Positions 1-6,817 are shown, numbered from the stretch's first letter. The stretch: DNA of 64,000 bases from Phaeodactylibacter xiamenensis (GCF_000759025.1 NZ_JPOS01000038.1:1-64000); one strand, 5' to 3'. The notes: generated by a model from the letters alone, not told the origin. Program-made: numbers and translations.

Positions 1-361
1 TGAGGTAAATGGCCTCGTACTGCTTTAGTTTGCCGCTCTTCTCAACTTCGCCCAATACCTGCCCGAATAAAGGCTGAAGCTGAGAAGGGGGGATTTCATC
101 CAGCGTTTGGCGCATACTGGTGTCTGATGGCACCTTGTTTATGCCAAACAGCTGCCGAAGGTTAACCTCTTCCTTCTTTGTCCGCCCTTTGTCAAAGGCC
201 AATAAGGAAGGGTACTTCAACTGGAACATCGCCATGGCGCTCAGAAAATAATCGGGCAATTTGATGGACGCATTCGGCGCACGCGGGTCAGGCACTCCAC
301 TGTAAAACGCTCTGCATAAGCCATATAGGCTGTCATAGCTGGTGCCGCTTGGCTTTTTCAT
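1..361 (-). CDS. Transposase, N-terminal part, cut by window edge
   Basis: Reading the minus strand from an ATG at 361-359 gives about 120 residues without a stop up to the left edge. The protein begins MKKPSGTSYDSLYGL and contains LPDYFLSAMAMFQLKYPSLL, LRQLFGINKVPSDTSMR and PLFGQVLGEVEKSGKL. This series (a helical 'AMFQLK.PSLLAFD' stretch followed by 'I.K.PSDTxMR..LD') is the N-terminal region I recognise from a family of DDE transposases of unclassified/IS4-like insertion sequences. The catalytic DDE residues would lie beyond the edge, so intactness cannot be judged. The gene points away from the aromatic operon, about 95 bases from its last stop codon. No terminal inverted repeat could be assigned in 362-455. 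Confidence 0.7.
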   Translation of the reverse strand, partial: MKKPSGTSYDSLYGLCRAFYSGVPDPRAPNASIKLPDYFLSAMAMFQLKYPSLLAFDKGRTKKEEVNLRQLFGINKVPSDTSMRQTLDEIPPSQLQPLFGQVLGEVEKSGKLKQYEAIYL

Positions 362-455
362 TCTCTTTTTTCCTCAAAGGTACACCTTATTCTTTATCAG
401 TGGGTTGTGTGCCAAAGCGGGAATCGCTGGTAAGGAGGCAGGGCGGAGCAGGACT

Positions 456-1547
456 TTATGCTTCTGCCCTTGGCTGGTTCATCACTTTCTCCTGATGGTT
501 GATGGATTCCTGATGGACGGCCTTGAGATAAACGGTAACAAACTCTTCGCTCAGCCCCTTAAGCTTGCCTTTGGTTACGGCGCGCTCCAGGATTTCGTTC
601 CAGCGGCTGCTTTGCAGAATGGCAATATTATTGCGCTGTTTGTACTCTCCAATCCTTTCAGCCAGGCGCATACGGTTGCTGAGCAGGTTGAGCATTTCCT
701 CGTCCAGTTCGTCAATCTCATGGCGCAGGTGCTCCAGGTTTTCAAGGAACTCCATATTATCAGTTGTCGGCTGACGGAAAATGAGCTGCTCTTTCATTTC
801 CAGGAATTGTGCCGGGGTAATTTGCTGTGCGGCATCGCTCCAGGCGTTGTCGGGATCCGGGTGCACTTCGGTCATATAGCCATCAAAATTGAGGTCGAGT
901 GCTTTCTGCGCTACGGTTTGCAGGATGTCCCGGCGGCCACAGATATGGCTGTTGTCACAGATGATAGGAAGGTCAGGGAATTCCCGCTTCAGGTCGATGG
1001 CAAGCTGCCAGCGCGGCACGTTCCGGTATTTGGTCTCTCCGTGGTAGCTAAAGCCCCGGTGGATGACTCCAATTCGGGTAATACCCGCTTTGTATATGCG
1101 CTCAATGGCCCCTACCCATAGTTTGAAATCCGGGTTGATGGGGTTTTTGATCAGCACAGGGATGTCCACGCCTTTCAGGGCATCGGCCACTTCCTGCACA
1201 GAGAATGGATTCACGGTCGTGCGGGCACCCAGCCAAAGCACATCAATCTGATGTTTAAGGGCTTCGAAGACGTGCTGTGTGTTAGCGACCTCGGTAGTCA
1301 CTTTAAGCCCGGCCTCTTCCTTGACCTTGCGCAGCCAGCCCAGGCCTTCGGTACCGATGCCTTCGAATGCGCCGGGGCGGGTCCGTGGCTTCCAGATACC
1401 GGAGCGGAATAAGTCTACGCCTTTACCTGCAAGGGCACGGGCCGTGGTCAGTACCTGTTCTTCTGTTTCGGCACTGCACGGGCCGGCAATAATAATTGGC
1501 TTGTTGGCAGGCTTCTCTTCCAGTAGAGGTTTAAAAGTCATATCCAT
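456..1547 (-). CDS. Bifunctional DAHP synthase / chorismate mutase
   Basis: Two enzymes in one chain. The N-terminal ~255 residues are a KdsA-like DAHP synthase (3-deoxy-7-phosphoheptulonate from PEP and erythrose 4-phosphate), with IIIAGPCSAETEE near residues 18-30, KPRTRPGAFEG and CDNSHICGRRD. The C-terminal ~95 residues form an AroQ-type chorismate mutase helix bundle (LRHEIDELDEEMLNLLSNRM, with the typical 'R...I..LD..ll.LL..R..l...I'). This fusion is common in Bacteroidota. It supplies the first step of the shikimate pathway and prephenate for tyrA/pheA upstream. The frame opens at a TTG (1565), but ATG at 1547 or 1541 fits the family length better; ATG 1547 is chosen, 21 bases after the tyrA stop. 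It is the last gene of the operon. Confidence 0.93.
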   Translation of the reverse strand: MDMTFKPLLEEKPANKPIIIAGPCSAETEEQVLTTARALAGKGVDLFRSGIWKPRTRPGAFEGIGTEGLGWLRKVKEEAGLKVTTEVANTQHVFEALKHQIDVLWLGARTTVNPFSVQEVADALKGVDIPVLIKNPINPDFKLWVGAIERIYKAGITRIGVIHRGFSYHGETKYRNVPRWQLAIDLKREFPDLPIICDNSHICGRRDILQTVAQKALDLNFDGYMTEVHPDPDNAWSDAAQQITPAQFLEMKEQLIFRQPTTDNMEFLENLEHLRHEIDELDEEMLNLLSNRMRLAERIGEYKQRNNIAILQSSRWNEILERAVTKGKLKGLSEEFVTVYLKAVHQESINHQEKVMNQPRAEA

Positions 1548-1568
1548 GGTTACGTAAATTTTCAAAGG

Positions 1569-2408
1569 TTATCGTAAAATGCGTTTGATATCATTGGCTT
1601 GTGCAATGAGTTGGTAAAATGTGTCGAAGTCTTTCTTGATGAGCAACGACCGAAAACGGGCCAGCTGATTGATGTGCTCGTCCAGTACATCCAGTACGTG
1701 GTCTCTGTTTTGCCGGAAAATGGGGATCCACATGTTCGGCGAACTCTTGGCCAGCCGCACCGTTGAGCTGAAACCACCGCTGGCCAACTCGAAAATGCGC
1801 CCTTCGTCCCGCTCCTTCTCCAGCACCGTCAACGCCAGCGCAAAGGAACTGATGTGTGAAATGTGGGACACATAGGCAGAATGCAAATCATGTGCCTCCC
1901 GGTCGAGCTCAACGATGGTCATCGGAATGCTTTCGTACATCTTTTGTACAGTTTTAACGGCATCCGGGGCGCTGCGGTCCGCATCAATCAATACGGCGCA
2001 CTTATGATCGAATAGGTTAGGGATGGCCGCCTCCGGACCTGAAAATTCTGTACCCGCCATAGGGTGAGTAGCCACATATTGCCCGCGCTTCGGGTGCATG
2101 TCCACGGTATTGAGCAGCTCCGCTTTGGTAGAACCTACATCGATGACCACTTGATCCTCAACCAGGTCAAGGACTTGCGGCAGCAGCGTCAGCATAGCAT
2201 CGACCGGCGTAGCCAGGATGATTAGCTCGGCTGCTTTTACACCTTCATCCAGAGGCATGTCCTCATCGATGAGCCGCCGCCGGATGGCCTTGTCCAGATT
2301 CTCTTGACTGGCATCAATACCGATGATGTGACCGGCAAAACCATTCTCCTTTAAGGTAATGGCCAGTGATCCGCCGATAAGTCCGATACCGATAATTGCA
2401 ACTGTCAT
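1569..2408 (-). CDS. tyrA: Prephenate dehydrogenase
   Basis: Oxidatively decarboxylates prephenate to 4-hydroxyphenylpyruvate with NAD(P), the tyrosine branch. The Rossmann motif GIGLIGGS lies at residues 7-14, followed by an acidic residue ending strand 2 (GIDAS). ATHPMAGTEFSGPEAA is the prephenate-binding signature, with the HPMAGTE histidine. Length 279 aa is normal for a monofunctional TyrA without an ACT domain. An upstream in-frame ATG (2447) adds 13 residues that do not fit the family. ATG 2408, preceded by the AT-rich stretch TTTAAATTAAAT usual for Bacteroidota start regions, is chosen. It is followed by the DAHP synthase-mutase gene. Confidence 0.93.
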   Translation of the reverse strand: MTVAIIGIGLIGGSLAITLKENGFAGHIIGIDASQENLDKAIRRRLIDEDMPLDEGVKAAELIILATPVDAMLTLLPQVLDLVEDQVVIDVGSTKAELLNTVDMHPKRGQYVATHPMAGTEFSGPEAAIPNLFDHKCAVLIDADRSAPDAVKTVQKMYESIPMTIVELDREAHDLHSAYVSHISHISSFALALTVLEKERDEGRIFELASGGFSSTVRLAKSSPNMWIPIFRQNRDHVLDVLDEHINQLARFRSLLIKKDFDTFYQLIAQANDIKRILR

Positions 2409-2534
2409 ATTTAATTTAAAATGTAAATCTGTGTTAATGTGACCCATATGGGCCGTCGGAAATGTAAAAGTTTCTCACTTGATGGCTTCTTAGGCGTAAA
2501 GAGCCTTCCTTCTCAAAGGGTTAGGCCATTCAGG

Positions 2535-2693
2535 TTAGCCCTGAGCCTTCTTTATACTAGCTGTGAAAATGGCAACCAGTTGACCACACTCGTTTAGAAC
2601 GGGTTCAAAAACAGCGCTTTCCAGGAGTGGCTTTGCTTTGATAATTTTAAGGCAGACTTGCGATTCTCTAAGTTCTTTCAAAGCAATCCTCAT
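2535..2693 (-). CDS. Short four-helix-bundle (S23/IVS-like) protein fragment
   Basis: A 52-codon frame starts one base after the aminotransferase stop (TAA 2697-2695, ATG 2693). It reads MRIALKELRESQVCLKIIKA, then FEPVLNECGQLVAIFTASIK near the end. This pattern (E.R....LKI...L.....F..L..EC.QL..I...SIK.A) is the C-terminal half of the ~115-aa 'four helix bundle' proteins first known from 23S rRNA intervening sequences. The N-terminal helices are missing, so it is either a truncated relic or a reduced gene. It sits inside the aromatic operon between aminotransferase and tyrA, with tight translational coupling. Function unknown. Confidence 0.55.
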   Translation of the reverse strand: MRIALKELRESQVCLKIIKAKPLLESAVFEPVLNECGQLVAIFTASIKKAQG

Positions 2694-2694
2694 T

Positions 2695-3876
2695 TTACCT
2701 TTTTACCCTACGCATGGCTTCTTCATAAAGTGCGCCGTCACTGCAAAGCGAAATCCGCAGGTACCGGTCGCCCTGAGAACCGAAGATGCCGCCCGGAGTG
2801 ATGAAGACGTTGTGCTGGTACAGCACCTCGTCTGCCAGTTCATAAGCATCGGCATACAGATCCGGGATTTTAGCCCAGACAAACAAGCCCACCTGCTTCG
2901 GGTCGTATTTGCAGTCCAGCGCATCAAAGAGCTGAAAAACTGTTTCCCGCCGTTCGGCATAGACGCCATTCAGCCGCTTGTACCAGGACAGAGGGCTCTT
3001 CAAAGCCTGTGCTGCAGCCAGCTGCACCGGCTTGAACATGCCAGAGTCCATGTTGCTCTTGAAGCGCAGCACCACCTTAAGGTAATCGGCCCGGCCAGCG
3101 AGCATGCCGATGCGCCAGCCTGCCATATTGTGCCCCTTGCTGAGGCTGTTGAGTTCCACGGCTACGTCCTTTGCTCCCGGAATGCTCAGAATGCTGTGCT
3201 GCTGTTCATTCAGGATGAAAGAGTAGGGGTTGTCATTGACAATCAGGATGCGGTGGCGGTGGGCAAAGGCCACGATACTTTCCAGAAAAGACAAATCCGC
3301 TGCTGTCCCGGTCGGCATATTCGGGTAGTTGAGCCACATGATTTTTACCCGGCTCAGGTCGGTGCTTTCCAGGGCTTCCATGTCCGGCAGCCAGCCGCGT
3401 TCCGGCTCCAGCTTGTATTCCCGGATGGTGGCTCCGGTCAGATTGGAGACTGCCCGGTAGGCCGGATAGCCGGGGTTGGGCACAAGCACTTCATCTCCAC
3501 TTTCGAGAAAAGCCATAGCGATGTGCATCAGGCCTTCCTTGGAGCCCATAAGTGGCAGGATTTCCCCTTCCGGGTCAAGGCTGGCGCCAAACCACTTTTC
3601 ATACCATTCGGCGAAAGCCGCCCGCAGCTCGGGGATGCCCATATAGCTTTGGTAGCCGTGGACGTCATTATGAAGAACGGCATCGGTCAGCGTGTCGATC
3701 ACTTCATGGCTGGGTGGTAAGTCGGGGCTGCCAATGCCCAGATTGAGGACAGGCTTGCCCTCGGCGCGCATTTGCGCAATCTCCCGGAGCTTGGTCGAGA
3801 AGTAGTACTCCTTAACCTCTCCCAGGCGGCTGGCAGGTTGTATGATCATGTCGGATTTGGCTACTGATTTGGTCAT
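2695..3876 (-). CDS. PLP-dependent aromatic aminotransferase (class I/II)
   Basis: Fold-type I aminotransferase of 393 aa. Visible signatures are LNLGIGSPDLPPS at the start of the core, NYPNMPTGTAADLSFLE (substrate/PLP region), VNDNPYSFIL, and the PLP-lysine motif SLSKGHNMAGWRIGML. In this operon it most likely transaminates phenylpyruvate and 4-hydroxyphenylpyruvate to Phe and Tyr, the final shared step. That specificity is inferred from the neighbours, since the family also contains LL-diaminopimelate and aspartate aminotransferases. The start at ATG 3876 gives MTKSVAKSDMIIQP; ATG 3849 (MIIQPASRLGEV) is an equally plausible start. It lies 41 bases downstream of pheA. Confidence 0.88.
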   Translation of the reverse strand: MTKSVAKSDMIIQPASRLGEVKEYYFSTKLREIAQMRAEGKPVLNLGIGSPDLPPSHEVIDTLTDAVLHNDVHGYQSYMGIPELRAAFAEWYEKWFGASLDPEGEILPLMGSKEGLMHIAMAFLESGDEVLVPNPGYPAYRAVSNLTGATIREYKLEPERGWLPDMEALESTDLSRVKIMWLNYPNMPTGTAADLSFLESIVAFAHRHRILIVNDNPYSFILNEQQHSILSIPGAKDVAVELNSLSKGHNMAGWRIGMLAGRADYLKVVLRFKSNMDSGMFKPVQLAAAQALKSPLSWYKRLNGVYAERRETVFQLFDALDCKYDPKQVGLFVWAKIPDLYADAYELADEVLYQHNVFITPGGIFGSQGDRYLRISLCSDGALYEEAMRRVKR

Positions 3877-3917
3877 TGCAAAATGAGATTCTGGTAAAGG
3901 TTTTTTAGAGGAATACT

Positions 3918-4802
3918 TTAGTACTCGTAATGCTCTCCGCAGGCATAAACGCCATGCACCTGCAGGTTGCGGGTCAGTGGCCGGATGGCATCAAGGGCCT
4001 GTTCGTGCCCCACTTTGCCCTGCACCACGAAGTCGACGTAAAACTGATATTCCCAGGGATGCCCGATAATAGGAGCCGACTGTATTTTGGTCAGGTTGAC
4101 GTTGTAGGCGGCCATTACAGCCAGCGCCTTGTACAGGCTCCCCACTTCGTGATCGGTCGCGAAAGAAATGGATACTTTTTCCAGAGCGGCATCCAGCTTA
4201 GGCGTGCCTTTCTCCAGCACCAAAAACCGGGTGTGGTTCTTTTTATTGGTTTCAATGCCTGGCGCGATAATTTCAAGCCCATACATTTCAGCGGCGAGGG
4301 TACTGGCGATGGCACCAATGTGCGACCAGCCATTTTCACTGATCTCCCGGGCACTGAGGGCGGTATCTACGGTCTCCACTAACCTGATATTCGGGTACTG
4401 GGTAAAAAACTCCCGGCACTGTGCTATGGCCATGGGGTGAGAATGCACCTCCCGCAGCTCCTCTATACGTACTCCGGGTAACACCATCAGGTTTTGCTTA
4501 ATGCGCAGAAAGACCTCTCCGGTAATATGCAAGCCCGACTGCTGCAGCAGGGTGTAGTTGCGCATAATGCTTCCTGCCAGGGTGTTCTCGATAGCCATTA
4601 GGCCAATATCTGCTTCTTCCTGCGCTTCCACCATACCCACCAGGTCTTCAAAGGTATGCGCGGGTACAATTTCCAGGGGCTGGTTTTGAAAGCAATGACG
4701 GGCAGCCACTTCGTGAAAAGCGCCTGCGTAGCCCTGAATACTGACCCGCAGTGGGGTGGAGGTGGTGTCGCCGGCAGCATAGCCGGCCTGTGTCTTGGTC
4801 AT
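3918..4802 (-). CDS. pheA: Prephenate dehydratase
   Basis: Converts prephenate to phenylpyruvate. The periplasmic-binding-like catalytic domain carries the KKNHTRFLVLEKG segment with the family's TRF triad near residues 190-202. A C-terminal ACT domain follows (ISFATDHEVGSLYKALAVMA). The ESRP motif that forms part of the Phe effector site in many PheA proteins reads QSAP here (KIQSAPIIGHPWEYQ). Monofunctional, without a mutase domain, because the mutase is fused to the DAHP synthase at the end of the operon. It is the first structural gene after two leader-peptide attenuators. The ATG at 4802 is 24 bases past the end of the second terminator T-tract. Confidence 0.94.
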   Translation of the reverse strand: MTKTQAGYAAGDTTSTPLRVSIQGYAGAFHEVAARHCFQNQPLEIVPAHTFEDLVGMVEAQEEADIGLMAIENTLAGSIMRNYTLLQQSGLHITGEVFLRIKQNLMVLPGVRIEELREVHSHPMAIAQCREFFTQYPNIRLVETVDTALSAREISENGWSHIGAIASTLAAEMYGLEIIAPGIETNKKNHTRFLVLEKGTPKLDAALEKVSISFATDHEVGSLYKALAVMAAYNVNLTKIQSAPIIGHPWEYQFYVDFVVQGKVGHEQALDAIRPLTRNLQVHGVYACGEHYEY

Positions 4803-4825
4803 GGTTTATGAATTGTTATACCAAT

Positions 4826-4854
4826 AAAAAAGCCCCGCTTTCGGGCGGGGCTTT
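4826..4854 (-). terminator. Attenuator terminator 2 (proximal, before pheA)
   Basis: On the minus strand a 10-bp perfect stem, AAAGCCCCGC (4854-4845) with GCGGGGCTTT (4838-4829), is closed by a 6-base loop and followed by U residues (4831-4826). The 5' arm can alternatively pair with GGGGCT at 4898-4893, inside the leader 2 reading frame. Termination and antitermination are therefore mutually exclusive. Confidence 0.85.
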
Positions 4855-4870
4855 CGTTTCGTTCTTATGC

Positions 4871-4960
4871 TTATGCACATGCACTCAACGGCAGCCCCTT
4901 TGGTGGATAGCCAAAAAAGAAAAAGTAAAAAAAGTAATACGCCGCTTTGGGACTGTACAT
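4871..4960 (-). CDS. Phe/Tyr leader peptide 2 of the pheA operon
   Basis: A 29-codon frame from ATG 4960 to TAA 4871. Residues 8-16 read YYFFYFFFF, nine consecutive aromatic codons, with further Tyr at 2 and 18, so 11 of 29 residues are Phe or Tyr. It lies between the first attenuator terminator and the second terminator, which is directly upstream of pheA. The GGGGCT antiterminator arm falls at about codons 22-23, a few codons past the aromatic run, as expected for ribosome-stalling attenuation. No promoter of the TAnnTTTG type is seen between the two units, so leader 2 should be transcribed only after read-through of terminator 1. Confidence 0.88.
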   Translation of the reverse strand: MYSPKAAYYFFYFFFFGYPPKGLPLSACA

Positions 4961-4984
4961 GTGGTTTTGATTTGGTTATTCCCG

Positions 4985-5014
4985 AAAAAAAAGAAGCCCT
5001 GATTGTACAGGGCT
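4985..5014 (-). terminator. Attenuator terminator 1 (distal)
   Basis: On the minus strand AGCCCTG (5014-5008) pairs with CAGGGCT (5001-4995) around a 6-base loop. It is followed after two bases by an eight-U run (4992-4985). AGGGCT also occurs at 5054-5049, overlapping the leader 1 stop codon, and can capture the same AGCCCT arm. This gives a two-state switch. Confidence 0.85.
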
Positions 5015-5053
5015 CCTAAATATATTTTCGCAATCCGCAAAATTTAGCAGCCC

Positions 5054-5110
5054 TTATGCTCCGGCATAAAAGTAAAAGCTAAAAAAGTAGTTGCGGTAGT
5101 TGCGTTCCAT
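5054..5110 (-). CDS. Phe/Tyr leader peptide 1 of the pheA operon
   Basis: An 18-codon frame, ATG 5110 to TAA 5054, encoding MERNYRNYFFSFYFYAGA. Eight of 18 residues are Phe or Tyr, clustered at residues 8-15. It begins about 12 bases after the predicted transcription start of a good Bacteroidota promoter. The stop codon overlaps the start of the AGGGCT segment, which competes with the terminator 3' arm. A ribosome that finishes the peptide would cover this segment and let the terminator form. One stalled on Phe/Tyr codons would leave it free to form the antiterminator. Confidence 0.88.
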   Translation of the reverse strand: MERNYRNYFFSFYFYAGA

Positions 5111-5127
5111 TGCTTGTTGTTATGATA

Positions 5128-5159
5128 CAAACCTAGGGATTAATTCGGCATTCCGCAAA
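5128..5159 (-). promoter_or_regulatory. Promoter of the aromatic operon
   Basis: Minus strand: TTTG at 5159-5156, a 20-base spacer, then TAGGTTTG at 5135-5128. This matches the Bacteroidota housekeeping consensus (-33 TTTG, -7 TAnnTTTG). Transcription would start near 5121, just ahead of leader peptide 1. Confidence 0.75.
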
Positions 5160-5210
5160 GTGAAATGCGATTTTTTTTAAATTTTATTGGGTTTATTGCA
5201 TTTTTATTGA

Positions 5211-5226
5211 ACGAACAATTGTTCGT
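5211..5226. promoter_or_regulatory. 16-bp palindromic operator-like site 1
   Basis: ACGAACAATTGTTCGT is a perfect palindrome. Its size and form suit a TetR-family dimer. It lies between the 3' end of paaG and the promoter of the aromatic operon. Neither strand has a proper U-tract after it, which argues against a terminator. Confidence 0.55.
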
Positions 5227-5271
5227 TTGCGGTTTTAGCAAAATTACCCCTCTGTTTTTGAAAGGATATAA

Positions 5272-5287
5272 ACAAACAATTGTTCGT
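5272..5287. promoter_or_regulatory. Palindromic operator-like site 2
   Basis: ACAAACAATTGTTCGT differs from site 1 at one position and is centred 61 bp from it. Two near-identical copies in one short intergenic region support a real binding site. Its regulator is not encoded in this window. Confidence 0.55.
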
Positions 5288-5316
5288 CTGCTAAGTATTG
5301 TTGTGCCAACCAGCAT

Positions 5317-6093
5317 TTACTGCCCTTTGAAAACGGGTTTGCGCTTTTCCAGAAAGGCCTGCACGCCTTCTGCGTAGTCCTCGGTCTGCCCGGCAGTAGA
5401 TTGTAATTGATCTTCGATGGCTAGTTGCCGTTCCAGGTCGTTATCGAGGGCATAATTGAGGGCGCGCTTGGTCAGGCCGAGGCCTATGGTCGGCATTTGG
5501 GATAACTTTTCGGCAATTGCCCAGCTCTTTTCCCCGAATTCCTCGTCCGGGAAGAAGTTGTAAATCATGCCGATGCGCTCGGCTTCCACGGCGGGTACTT
5601 TGTCGCCCAGCATCATAAGTGCGGCTGCCTTTTGGTATCCGATCAGGCGGGGCAGGGTGTAAGTTCCCCCGCTGTCCGGGATGAGCCCGATTTTGCTGAA
5701 CGCCTGAATAAAACTCGCCGACTCTGCAGCGACTACAATATCACACGCCAGCGCAATATTGGCGCCTGCCCCGGCTGCCACACCATTGACGGCCGCTACG
5801 ATAGGCTTCTCAATAGCCCGCAACCGGATCACAATAGGATTGTAATGCTCGGTGAGGATGGTTGTGAGTTCCGGGCCATCTTCGGCAACGATTTCGCCCA
5901 GGTCCTGACCGGCACTAAACGCTTTGCCTGCACCTATGAGGTAAATGGCACGGATGGATTCGTCTGTTTTGCATTCGTCCAAAACCCCTTGCAGGGCCAG
6001 CGCCATCTCACGGTTAAAGCTATTGTATTTGTCGGGGCGGTTGAGGGTAATGTGCGCTACGGCACCTCGTTTCTCGAATAGAATGGTGTCCAT
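5317..6093 (-). CDS. paaG: Enoyl-CoA hydratase/isomerase, PaaG type
   Basis: Crotonase-fold protein, 258 aa. In phenylacetate degradation PaaG isomerises the ring-epoxide of phenylacetyl-CoA to the oxepin. Seen here: HITLNRPDKYNSFN, AFSAGQDLGE (CoA-binding/oxyanion region), GVAAGAGANIALACD and the PaaG-like IGLIPDSGGTYTLPRLIG with the acidic residue of the second catalytic position. The frame is open upstream, but the first 68 residues overlap paaD in another frame and look nothing like the family. ATG 6093 (MDTILFEKRG) is chosen. It lies 34 bases downstream of paaD, clearly in one transcript. The other paa genes are not nearby. Confidence 0.88.
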   Translation of the reverse strand: MDTILFEKRGAVAHITLNRPDKYNSFNREMALALQGVLDECKTDESIRAIYLIGAGKAFSAGQDLGEIVAEDGPELTTILTEHYNPIVIRLRAIEKPIVAAVNGVAAGAGANIALACDIVVAAESASFIQAFSKIGLIPDSGGTYTLPRLIGYQKAAALMMLGDKVPAVEAERIGMIYNFFPDEEFGEKSWAIAEKLSQMPTIGLGLTKRALNYALDNDLERQLAIEDQLQSTAGQTEDYAEGVQAFLEKRKPVFKGQ

Positions 6094-6127
6094 TGGGTTG
6101 GTTTTTCGGTAAAGGTAAAAGGTTTTT

Positions 6128-6625
6128 TTAATGGCATTTAAAGTAGTCGAACGGCTCCCGGCAATCCAGGCAGCGGTAGAGCGACTTACAGGCGGTAGAC
6201 CCGAATTGGCTGACCAGCTCTGTGTTTTCGGAACCGCACTGCGGGCATTCCACTTTGGGCTGTTCGGCAAAGAGGGCGCCTTTATCTGCTGTACCATCCA
6301 CGGGGGGCGCGATGCCGTACGCTTTCAGCTTTCGGCGGCCGGCTTTGGTCATCCAGTCGGTGGTCCAGGCGGGGTGCAGCACAGTAGTGACGGTGACGTT
6401 GTCGTAGCCATGCTCCTGAAGGACCGCGCGGATGTTGATCTCAATGGTATTCATGGCCGGGCAGCCGGAGTAGGTCGGGGTGATAATCACTTCCACGCCG
6501 CCATCTTCCTTAAGCTTCACATCGCGGATAATACCCAGATCGGTGACGGTCAGTACCGGTATTTCCGGGTCGGTTACCGCTTCCAGGACGGCCCAGATGT
6601 CATCAGTTGTGGTTGCTGTGGTCAT
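6128..6625 (-). CDS. paaD: Phenylacetyl-CoA epoxygenase accessory protein PaaD
   Basis: MIP18/DUF59-type iron-sulfur assembly protein of the phenylacetate pathway. The N-terminal domain has DPEIPVLTVTDLGI and PTYSGCPAMNTIE, with the conserved cysteine in SGCP. The C-terminal part carries a zinc-ribbon (CPQCGS...CLDC), typical of PaaD and absent from general MIP18 proteins. PaaD helps mature the PaaABCE epoxidase; its exact role is not settled. It is first of a two-gene unit with paaG. The PaaABC and PaaE genes usually beside it are missing here, so the pathway genes are split in this genome. Confidence 0.9.
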   Translation of the reverse strand: MTTATTTDDIWAVLEAVTDPEIPVLTVTDLGIIRDVKLKEDGGVEVIITPTYSGCPAMNTIEINIRAVLQEHGYDNVTVTTVLHPAWTTDWMTKAGRRKLKAYGIAPPVDGTADKGALFAEQPKVECPQCGSENTELVSQFGSTACKSLYRCLDCREPFDYFKCH

Positions 6626-6779
6626 AATGGTTAGGACTTTGAAATACTATACGCAATACGAAGCGGTTTGCGACATCGGCCACTGACGAAGCCTAGCTTG
6701 TCAGGGCAAGCGTAAGCCACTTCTCAGCGTAAATGCTGACATTGAGTAGGTTTGCTGTGGCAAACCACTTAATCGTCAG

Positions 6780-6795
6780 TATAACGCTTGTTCGT
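6780..6795. promoter_or_regulatory. Degenerate copy of the palindromic operator
   Basis: On the minus strand ACGAACAAGCGTTATA keeps the left half (ACGAACAA) and the GTT of the right half of the 16-bp palindromes at 5211 and 5272. It lies about 155 bases upstream of paaD. It could be a weak site for the same regulator or chance. Confidence 0.25.
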
Positions 6796-6817
6796 ACGCC
6801 TTGGTTGACGGCAGTCC

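Noticed and set aside
342-1121. Long open plus-strand frame (259 codons)
   Set aside because: Lies opposite the DAHP synthase-mutase gene; its protein has no domain or signal and mirrors GC-rich codon structure.
2638-3720. 360-codon plus-strand frame
   Set aside because: Antisense to the aminotransferase, which has all family motifs.
5211-5287. Terminators of paaG
   Set aside because: The palindromes lack U-tracts and are AT-rich duplicates of one another, which fits operators better.
5165-5377. 70-codon plus-strand frame with hydrophobic start
   Set aside because: Crosses the operator region and the end of paaG; no promoter or family support.
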